Below are positions 34,373-41,801 of a stretch of DNA of 64,000 nt, piece by piece. The position numbers and the translations under genes were made by a program. How positions within the stretch are numbered: position 1 is the stretch's first letter; every line of letters starts with the position of its first letter. Source of the stretch: Halorubrum salinarum (GTDB taxonomy: Archaea; Halobacteriota; Halobacteria; Halobacteriales; Haloferacaceae); assembly GCF_013267195.1 (NCBI RefSeq), contig NZ_CP053941.1, positions 2,873,430-2,937,429 on the forward strand, given 5' to 3'. The notes under the pieces are model-generated. The model was not told where the DNA came from and made no database searches. It saw nothing but the letters and a program-made list of their open reading frames with translations.

Positions 34373-35737
34373 TCAGGCGTACGCCTCGAACTCCTCGCCG
34401 AACGCAAGGAAGTAGCCGGTGCCGACGACGCCGATGACCGCCGCGACCGTGAACGCGACCTCCGGGCTGACGAAGTCCCACAGGTACCCGCCGACGGCGG
34501 CGCTCGGGATCACGACCGCGTTCCGGAGCAGGTAGTACGTCCCGGTGACGCGGCCGCCGGACCCGCGCTCCGCCGGGCCGATGATAAGCGCCTTGTGCGA
34601 CGGCAGCCCCGCGAACCGGACCCCGGAGAACGCGAAGACCGCGACCATCACCGCCGACAGGGGCAGCGCCGACCCCGCGAGCGCCGGCGCGTAGATCAGC
34701 ACGACGGGGAAGACGGCGTAGACAGCGAAGCCGGCCGCGACGACCGGCTTGAGCCCCACGCGCTCCGCGAGCTTCGAGGCCGGGACCATGATCAGCAGCG
34801 CGACGAGCATCTCGACGCCGAGCAGGTAGCCGAAGAACGCCTGCGGGGAGAGGTCCACGGCGTACGAGAACCCGCCGAGCGCGACGGTGGTGTCGAGGCC
34901 GACCTGGAAGAACTGCGTGACCACGAGGACGAAGAACACGTACACCATCCCGTTCGCGAACCGGACGAGCGTGTCGCCGACGAGCAGCGGGCGCAGCGGC
35001 GCCGGCATCTCCCGCAGGTCCCGTCGGATCCGGTCGAGCCCGGCGAACGAGTCGCCGATGGAGTCGCCGCTCGCGTCGTAGAGGACGTGCTGGACCGCAG
35101 TCCCGAGGACGCCGACCGCCACCCCGACCGCGAGGACGTACCGGAAGCTGGCGGTGAACTCCGCGCGGAGCCCGATGAGGACGGCGGCCAGCACTGGGCC
35201 GATCAGGAACGCCGTCCGCCGGAACGTCTCCGTGCTGGCGAACCCCGCGGCCAGCCGCGAGGGGGCCGTCGCCTGCTTGACCACCGCGAACGTCGCGCCG
35301 AGGCCGAACGACTTCCACGCCTGCGCGAGCGCGAGGCCGACGAAGACCCAGACCCACGGCTCCACGGTGCGCCCGCCCGCCGTGATCGGACCGACGGCCG
35401 GGGCGACCAGCCAGACGGCGAAGCCCGCGGTCGACAGCAGTCCGAAGAGGGTGAGCGCGTACCGCGACCCGATCCGGTCCGAGACGGCGCCGCCCGGGTA
35501 CGGGTACAGCGCCGAGATGACGTTGCCGAACGTGCCGAAGAGCCCGACGACGAACCCGGAGGCCCCGAGCGCGACCATGTACTCCGGGAGGTACCGGGTC
35601 GTCATCTGGAAGCCGAGGCTGAACGCGAACATCGCGACCGACAGCACGAGCACGTCCCGCTCTAACGCGAGGAACCGGCGGAAGGCGTCGAGCGCACCGG
35701 ACCGCTCGGCGTCGGCGGCGCCCCGGTCGCCGGTCAC
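34373..35737 (-). CDS. MFS transporter
   Basis: Twelve-helix transporter of 454 residues from the GTG at 35737; the open frame continues upstream but that extension is Arg/Pro-rich and not protein-like. The first helices (VLVLSVAMFAFSLGFQMTTRYLPEYM) and the loop GGAVSDRIGSRYALTLFG between TM2 and TM3 are typical of the family. A central loop (about 205-235) divides the two halves. It is convergent with the radical SAM gene 8 nt away. Substrate is unknown. Confidence 0.88.
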   Translation of the reverse strand: MTGDRGAADAERSGALDAFRRFLALERDVLVLSVAMFAFSLGFQMTTRYLPEYMVALGASGFVVGLFGTFGNVISALYPYPGGAVSDRIGSRYALTLFGLLSTAGFAVWLVAPAVGPITAGGRTVEPWVWVFVGLALAQAWKSFGLGATFAVVKQATAPSRLAAGFASTETFRRTAFLIGPVLAAVLIGLRAEFTASFRYVLAVGVAVGVLGTAVQHVLYDASGDSIGDSFAGLDRIRRDLREMPAPLRPLLVGDTLVRFANGMVYVFFVLVVTQFFQVGLDTTVALGGFSYAVDLSPQAFFGYLLGVEMLVALLIMVPASKLAERVGLKPVVAAGFAVYAVFPVVLIYAPALAGSALPLSAVMVAVFAFSGVRFAGLPSHKALIIGPAERGSGGRVTGTYYLLRNAVVIPSAAVGGYLWDFVSPEVAFTVAAVIGVVGTGYFLAFGEEFEAYA

Positions 35738-35901
35738 CGGCGCTCCCCCGCGGTCGTCGGACGGGTGCGGTCGGCGACGCCGGTGCGGCCGCGCGGCGGC
35801 GGACTGCGGGGCATACGCCTCGTCGGGTTCGCGGCGGCAAAAAGCCACCCGCGCGGCGCGTCGTCCGCGAGGTATTTACGCCTGATAATTTGCGCCGTGC
35901 G

Positions 35902-35908
35902 TTTTTAT
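35902..35908 (+). promoter_or_regulatory. TATA box of the PAS sensor gene
   Basis: TTTTTAT lies 23-29 nt before the ATG at 35931, consistent with a leaderless transcript. Confidence 0.5.
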
Positions 35909-35930
35909 CCCGTTCCCGGCGATAGCGGCT

Positions 35931-38039
35931 ATGAACCGACGGGAAACGCGCGACGCGGTCGTTCACTTCGGCCCCGACGCGGACTGGGTCCGCGAGGCGG
36001 CCGCGGAGTCGTCCGCCGTCGCGGCCGCGGACGGCGTCGCGTCGTACGACGAACCGGAGGCCGACGCCGGGGCGGCGGACGCGGCCGGCGCGCGGCTGGC
36101 GGTCTGCGAGCTGTCCCCGGACGCCGGCGTCGAGGCGCTCGCGGCGGTCCGCGACGCGCTGCCGACCGTCCCGGTGCTGGCGGTCGTCGCCGACGCCGAC
36201 GCGGTCGACGACGCGCTCGCGGCCGGCGCGGCGGACGTCCTCGTGCGGCGCGACGGCGTCGACGACACGGCGCTGCTCGCGCGGCGGATGGAGGGGGTCG
36301 CGGCGACGCCGGCCGAGTCCCGGCTCGGCGCGGAGTCGACGGCGCAGCTCCTCGACGCCATCGACGACTCGTTCTACGCGCTCGACGCCGACGGGGCGAT
36401 CAGGCGGTGGAACGACAGCTTCAGCCGGCTGACCGGGTATGAGGACGAGGAGCTGGCGGGGATGGACGCGCTGGAGCTGTTCGCCGGCGCCGACCGGGAG
36501 CGGATCGCCGGCGCGATAGAGACCGTCGTCGAGACCGGCAGCGCGACCGCCAAGGCGGAGCTGGTCGCCCGGGATGGCGAGACGACCCCGGTGGAGTTCA
36601 CGGGGGCGCTCGTCACCGACGCGGACGGGTCGCCGAGCGGGATCGTCGGCATCGGTCGCAGCCTGACGGAGCGCCGGGAACGCGAGGCGCGGCTGGCGCG
36701 GCTCCGACAGGCCGTCGAGACCATCGTCGACAGGGCCCCGCTGACGCTGTTCGAGGTCGAGGCCGACGGGACGGTCTCGACGGTCCGCGGCGAGACGCTC
36801 CCCGAGCGACTCGGGCGCCGGGTGTCCGAGGGGGACGCCGCGGAGGGGGTCTTCGCGGACCAGCCCGAGATGCGCCGGCACGTCGCGGCCGCCCTCGACG
36901 GCGAGCCCGCACACGGGCTCGTCGAGGTCGGCGACTCGACCCTCGAAGCGTGGCTCCAACCCGCCCTCGACGAGACGGGGCGGGTCACCCGGGCCGTCGG
37001 GCTCGCGCTCGACGTGACGGAGCGCGAGGAGCGCGCGGTGATGCTCGACCAGATCCAGGCGAGCGCCGGCGAGGTGATCTGGATCTCCACCCCCGGCAAG
37101 GAGTCGATGGACTTCGTCAGCGACGCCTACGAGGACGTCTGGGGGCGCGCGCCGGAGACGCTCAGGTCGGACCCGATGTCGTTCGTCGAGGCGATACACC
37201 CGGACGACCGGGAGCGGGTCGAGGCGGCCCTGACCGAGCAGCGCGAGGACCCGGACGCCTACGAGGAGACCTACCGCGTGGTGCGACCCGACGGGGAGGT
37301 CCGGTGGGTCCACGACCAGTCGTCGGGCGTCTACGAGGACGGCGAGCTGACGCGGATCGTCGGCATCGCGACGGACATCACCGTGCGCAGGCGCCGGGAG
37401 CGCGAGCTCCGGCTGAAGAACCGCGCGGTCGAGACCGCGCCGGTCGGCGTCGCGATCCACGAGACTGCCGAGTCGGCCGGCCCGATCACCTACGTCAACG
37501 AGGCGTTCGCGTCGGTCACGGGCTACGACGGCGACGCGGTCGCGGGCGAGGGCCTGTCGGCGCTCGCCGGCGACGACACCGACTCCGACCGGCTCCACGC
37601 CGTCGCCTCGGCGGTCAAGACCGGCGACCGCGGCTCCGCGACGCTCGTGCTCTACCGGGCCGACGGGACCCCGTTCTGGGGGCGGGTGGACGTGGCGCCG
37701 GTCGTCGACGGCGACGGCGAGGCGACGCACGCGGTCAGCTTCGTCCAGGACGTGACGGAGTCGAAGGAGCACGAACAGGAGATCGAGCGCCACCTGACGG
37801 AGTTCGGCGAGGTGCTCGCCGAGGACCTCGGCGTCCCGCTCCGGGAGGCGCGGGACCGGCTGGACGCGGCGACCGACGACGACCCGGACGCCGATCTCCG
37901 GCGCGCGGAGGAGTCGGTGGAGCGCGCCGTCTCGCTCGTCGAGGACCTCGCCACGGTCCACTCGTTCTCCGTCGAGCCGCGGCGCCTCTCCGAGTCGATG
38001 CGCGGGTCCTCGCCGGCGCCCGCGGGGCGGGACGAGTGA
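35931..38039 (+). CDS. multi-PAS sensor protein with degenerate histidine-kinase core
   Basis: Cytoplasmic sensor of 702 residues. Residues 1-125 form a degenerate receiver-like domain (LAVCELSPDAGVEAL, VPVLAVVADADAVDDALAAGAADVLV). PAS-type domains follow: about 140-255 (LLDAIDDSFYALDADGAIRRWNDSFSRLTGY), a weaker one at 260-365, one at 370-490 (GEVIWISTPGKESMDFVSDAYEDVWG) and one at 500-615. The C-terminus resembles a HisKA helix but reads EFGEVLAEDLGVPLREARDRL, where a kinase would have SHDLRNPL: the phospho-accepting His is Glu. No HATPase domain follows. It is probably a signalling adaptor rather than an active kinase. Confidence 0.87.
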   Translation: MNRRETRDAVVHFGPDADWVREAAAESSAVAAADGVASYDEPEADAGAADAAGARLAVCELSPDAGVEALAAVRDALPTVPVLAVVADADAVDDALAAGAADVLVRRDGVDDTALLARRMEGVAATPAESRLGAESTAQLLDAIDDSFYALDADGAIRRWNDSFSRLTGYEDEELAGMDALELFAGADRERIAGAIETVVETGSATAKAELVARDGETTPVEFTGALVTDADGSPSGIVGIGRSLTERREREARLARLRQAVETIVDRAPLTLFEVEADGTVSTVRGETLPERLGRRVSEGDAAEGVFADQPEMRRHVAAALDGEPAHGLVEVGDSTLEAWLQPALDETGRVTRAVGLALDVTEREERAVMLDQIQASAGEVIWISTPGKESMDFVSDAYEDVWGRAPETLRSDPMSFVEAIHPDDRERVEAALTEQREDPDAYEETYRVVRPDGEVRWVHDQSSGVYEDGELTRIVGIATDITVRRRRERELRLKNRAVETAPVGVAIHETAESAGPITYVNEAFASVTGYDGDAVAGEGLSALAGDDTDSDRLHAVASAVKTGDRGSATLVLYRADGTPFWGRVDVAPVVDGDGEATHAVSFVQDVTESKEHEQEIERHLTEFGEVLAEDLGVPLREARDRLDAATDDDPDADLRRAEESVERAVSLVEDLATVHSFSVEPRRLSESMRGSSPAPAGRDE

Positions 38040-38078
38040 GATGACCTGTCACCGAGCCGACCCGCGCGGAACCCGGGG

Positions 38079-38852
38079 GTGACCCGGATGGAACTCCCGG
38101 TTTCGACGGTGGTCGTCTGTGAGACGAACCGGACCAGGGCAGACCTCTACGGGCTCTGGCTGGAGGGGTACGACTCCCGGCTGGCGCTGACGAACGCGCA
38201 GTTCGACGAGGCGTTCGACGCGGGGGTCGCGGTCCTCGTGCTGGACGACTCGTTCGGGGGCGGCGACCCGGGACCGGTCCTCGATCGAGTCGAATCGGCG
38301 GCGCCGCACTGCCGCGTCCTCGGGGTCCGCGACCGCGACGAGTCCGAGCCCGGTCCGCGGCGCTACCACCAGGCGATCGAACGACCGGTGTTCGAGGAGG
38401 ACCTCGTCGAGCGCGTCGAGACGCTGTCGCACCGCGCGAACTACCACCTACTGTTAGACAAGTACTACCGCACCACGGTCCTGCTGTCGGTGTACGAGTG
38501 GCGGGCGGACGGCGACCCGACCGACGAGGAGCGCTACGAGCGGCTCCTCGACCGGGCCCAGCGGCTCCGGGAGTACCTGAAGGGGATCCGGCCGCGGATG
38601 CGCGACGAGGACGTCCGCGCCGTCGCGGAGTCGATCGCGGTCCCCGAGGTCGACGACGACGACGCGGCGTCGGTCGAGAGCAAGTACCGCCCGGACGAGT
38701 GCGCCCGGTGCGAACGCGACTGGACCGCGTCGGGCGGCGACGGCGACGCCGCCGAGAAGCTCGGCGCGTACGTCTGGCGGTGCGGCGACTGCGGCCACGT
38801 GGACATGCGCGCGGACCCCAGCCACCGGCGCGTCAGCTCGTTCAAGGGGTGA
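38079..38852 (+). CDS. HalX-domain response protein with C-terminal zinc ribbon
   Basis: Protein of 257 residues (GTG 38079, or ATG 38088). Residues 8-110 form a receiver-like domain (VVVCETNRTRADLYGLWL, AVLVLDDSFGGG); the phospho-aspartate region and the later lysine position look altered. HalX domain: about 112-185 (SHRANYHLLLDKYYRTTVLLSVYEW). C-terminal zinc ribbon: CARCERDW and CGDCGHVDM. It lies 40 bp after the multi-PAS sensor on the same strand and probably works with it. No DNA-binding domain is obvious. Confidence 0.85.
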   Translation: MTRMELPVSTVVVCETNRTRADLYGLWLEGYDSRLALTNAQFDEAFDAGVAVLVLDDSFGGGDPGPVLDRVESAAPHCRVLGVRDRDESEPGPRRYHQAIERPVFEEDLVERVETLSHRANYHLLLDKYYRTTVLLSVYEWRADGDPTDEERYERLLDRAQRLREYLKGIRPRMRDEDVRAVAESIAVPEVDDDDAASVESKYRPDECARCERDWTASGGDGDAAEKLGAYVWRCGDCGHVDMRADPSHRRVSSFKG

Positions 38853-38915
38853 CCCGGAGGCGCCCGGGGCTCGCCTACGATCGAGGGCCGCCCAGCGGGC
38901 ACGGACCGCTCGGGG

Positions 38916-41801
38916 TCAGTCCCGCGCCGCTTCGGCCGCGCGGACGAGGTCTTGGAGCTCCTCGATCGGGAGCGGATCGATGCGCTCGCGGGTCCCGTCG
39001 CTCGTGTAGAACAGGCTCGTCTCGACCGGCCTGTCGGCGAACCACTCGTCGAGGACGTGGTAGTAGACGCTGAGCTGCTTCCGGTACTCGGCCTGCGCGC
39101 GCCGCGTCGCGTCCGTCTTGTAGTCGATCACCTCGACCCGGTCGGGCGTCACGCGGACGAGGTCCGCGATCCCCGAGAGGGTGACGCGCCGGTCGTCGAC
39201 CGCGACCGGGAGCGTGACCGGCTCCTCGACCCGGAGGTCGCCCGACAGGCCGTCGAGGAGCTCGACGATCCGTCGCTCGTGGTCGTTCGACGGCGTCACG
39301 TCGTCGCCGAGGGCGTACGCCTCCGCGAAGTCGTGGACGCGCGATCCGAAGTCCATCCCCCGCGTCTCGGGGTCGGCCTCCGGGCCGGGCTCCGGTCGCT
39401 CGCCCGCGTCCTCGAACACCGACTCGTCTATCAGCGAGTGTGGCGTGTGACCGATCGGCCCGTCCGGCGCCGTGACCGCGAACGGGAGGTCCGCGTCGGT
39501 CGGTTCGCCGCGGTCGAGCGGCTCCACGCGGGGATCGATCTCCTCGACCGCGACCGGGAGTCCGTCGAGGAACGCGTTCGGGTCCTCGCCGGCCGCGAAC
39601 ACGACGTGGCTCTCCGCGCGCGTCACCGCGACGTAGAGCAACCGCCGCTCCTCGTCGTACCCCCGCGGCAGACAGCGCCTGATCACGTCGTACCGCCAGT
39701 CGTCGTACACGTGCGGGTGGGCGCCGTCCTCCGAGTAGACCTTCCGCCGGCGGAGCCCGACCGGGTCCCGGAACTGGATGACGCTCGACCCGCCCGCCCG
39801 CGGCGGGAAGCGCCCCTCGTTCATGTTCGCCATGACGACGATCGGATACTCCAGCCCCTTCGCCGTGTGAATCGTCTGAACGGTCACCGCGTCGTCGCCC
39901 GCGGACGCGCTGACGTCGACCGTGCCGCCGGTCTCGACGCCGCGCTCGATGTGCCGGATCAGGTCGCCGCGCGTCGCCGTCGTCGAGTCGTGGACCGACT
40001 GGACCGTGTGTAAGGGCACGTCCGCGACGTCGCCCGTGAACCCGTAGCGGTCGAGGACGCGGCGCGCCACCGCTCCGACCGACTCCAGGTCGCGGAGTTC
40101 GTCGCGGAACTCGGCCGGCCCGGCCGGGTACGACCCCGTCTCCAGGATGTGGTCAATCTCGTCGACCGCGTAGCCGATCCGTTCGAGCACCACCGCCCAG
40201 CCGCGCTCGGCGTCCGCGTCGAGGATCCGGAGCCACGCGAGCAGCAGCTTCGCCGGGTCGGTCCGGAACAGCTCGATCCCGCCGTCGTACGCCACCGGAA
40301 AGTCGTGCTCCGCGGCGACTTCGAGCAGCTCCCGCCCGTAGTCGCGGGTCCGCGTGAACACCGCGACGTCCCCGTACTCCGGCGGGCGCGGCTCCCCGTC
40401 CTCGCCCTCGACGGCGTAGTCGTCGTTGCCGACGATCTCCTGGACCTTCGAGAGGACGGCCTCGTGTTCGTCCTCGTGGCGGATCCCCTCGATCACGGTG
40501 TTGTCGAACGCGGCGTTCGCGGAGAGCTCGACCACGTCGTCGAGGGGGGCCTCGACGGTCTCGCCGCTCGACGCCGGCGTCGCGACCGCCCGCTCCGAGA
40601 GGTCGATCACCGACGCCGTCGACCGGTAGTTCTCCCGCAGTTCGATCCGGGTCGGGTCGGGCGAGTCGAACGGGACGCGATCCGCGTCGGCGTTGAGGTC
40701 CGCCGCGAACCGGTCCAGCCGCCCCTCGAACTCCAGGATGTTGTCCACGTCGGCGTACTGGAACGAGTAGATGCTCTGCTTCCAGTCGCCCACGACGCAG
40801 AGGTTGTCCGTCGCGGACAGGAGGAGCGCGAGCTTGAACTGGACCTCGCTCGTGTCCTGGAACTCGTCGACCATGACGTACTCGAACGCCGCCGCCTCCC
40901 GGACGCGCTCGTCCTCGCACAGGAGGACGAACGCGAACAGCTGGAGGAAGCTGAAGCTGAGGTAGTTGCGGCGCAGCGCGAACCGGAGGTACCCGAGGTA
41001 GGCGTCGTGGACGAACGCCTTGAGCGCCTCGCGGTCCTCGCGGAACACCGCATCGGCCACGTCGTCGTCGAGTCGCTTCGTCCCCCGACCGCCCCGGAGC
41101 GCCGACTTCGAGGGGGCGTCCGGGCGGTACGTCTTGTCGCGGCCGAAGCGGCTCAGGTCCTCGCGCAGGACCGACTGCTTCCGGCCGTCGTTGCGGGGCT
41201 CGTTCGCCGCGTCGAACCGCTCTTTGAACGCCTCGAAGTCCCCGTCGAGGTGAGACTCGCCGTCGCGGTACCAGCCGTCCGCGGCGGGGAAGACTCCCTT
41301 CGAGGCGAGCTCCCGGATCAGGTCGAGCAGTTCGTCCGGCGACGAGAGCACGCGGTAGAAGTCAGCGTGCTCCGGGTGGTCGTCGCGGAAGCCGCCGAAG
41401 AACTCGCGGAACCGCTCGGCCTCGATCAGCTCGTCGTCGAGGATCCGCGTCGAGCCCGTGATCCGCTCGTCGATGCCGAGGTGCGCCGGCGCGGCGTACC
41501 CGTGTTCCTGAAGCAGCTCGTGGCAGTGCGAGTGGAACGTCCGGATCGGGGCGTCGGCCAGCTCCCGCAGCCCGTAGGCGCTGCGGTCGACGATCCGCTC
41601 TTTCATCTCCGTCGCGGCGCTCCGCGTGAACGTCGCCAGCAGCACGTCGTCCGGGTCCGTCTCGGGCCGGTCGACGATCCGGCCGTAGCGGCGGGTGACG
41701 GCGAACGTCTTCCCCGTCCCGGGGCCGGCGTCGACGAGGTAGGTCCCCTCCGTGCCCTCGATGAGCTCCCGCTGCGCGTCGTTCGGCGTCGGCTCACTCA
41801 T
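38916..41801 (-). CDS. UvrD/RecB-type helicase-nuclease (AddA-like)
   Basis: Superfamily 1 DNA helicase of 961 residues with a C-terminal nuclease. Motifs in order: Q-motif NDAQRELIEG, Walker A AGPGTGKTF (near 25), Walker B VMVDEFQDTS (near 315), motif III VVGDWKQSIYSFQYAD, motif IV RENYRST, motif V QTIHTAKGLEYPIV, motif VI RRLLYVAVTRAE. The PD-(D/E)XK nuclease is at about 810-930: GSRVHDFAEAY, LSGIADLV and VIDYKTD. The start overlaps the stop of the AddB-like gene by ATGA. Together they should resect DNA double-strand breaks, as AddAB does; that is inferred from the family. Confidence 0.93.
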   Translation of the reverse strand: MSEPTPNDAQRELIEGTEGTYLVDAGPGTGKTFAVTRRYGRIVDRPETDPDDVLLATFTRSAATEMKERIVDRSAYGLRELADAPIRTFHSHCHELLQEHGYAAPAHLGIDERITGSTRILDDELIEAERFREFFGGFRDDHPEHADFYRVLSSPDELLDLIRELASKGVFPAADGWYRDGESHLDGDFEAFKERFDAANEPRNDGRKQSVLREDLSRFGRDKTYRPDAPSKSALRGGRGTKRLDDDVADAVFREDREALKAFVHDAYLGYLRFALRRNYLSFSFLQLFAFVLLCEDERVREAAAFEYVMVDEFQDTSEVQFKLALLLSATDNLCVVGDWKQSIYSFQYADVDNILEFEGRLDRFAADLNADADRVPFDSPDPTRIELRENYRSTASVIDLSERAVATPASSGETVEAPLDDVVELSANAAFDNTVIEGIRHEDEHEAVLSKVQEIVGNDDYAVEGEDGEPRPPEYGDVAVFTRTRDYGRELLEVAAEHDFPVAYDGGIELFRTDPAKLLLAWLRILDADAERGWAVVLERIGYAVDEIDHILETGSYPAGPAEFRDELRDLESVGAVARRVLDRYGFTGDVADVPLHTVQSVHDSTTATRGDLIRHIERGVETGGTVDVSASAGDDAVTVQTIHTAKGLEYPIVVMANMNEGRFPPRAGGSSVIQFRDPVGLRRRKVYSEDGAHPHVYDDWRYDVIRRCLPRGYDEERRLLYVAVTRAESHVVFAAGEDPNAFLDGLPVAVEEIDPRVEPLDRGEPTDADLPFAVTAPDGPIGHTPHSLIDESVFEDAGERPEPGPEADPETRGMDFGSRVHDFAEAYALGDDVTPSNDHERRIVELLDGLSGDLRVEEPVTLPVAVDDRRVTLSGIADLVRVTPDRVEVIDYKTDATRRAQAEYRKQLSVYYHVLDEWFADRPVETSLFYTSDGTRERIDPLPIEELQDLVRAAEAARD

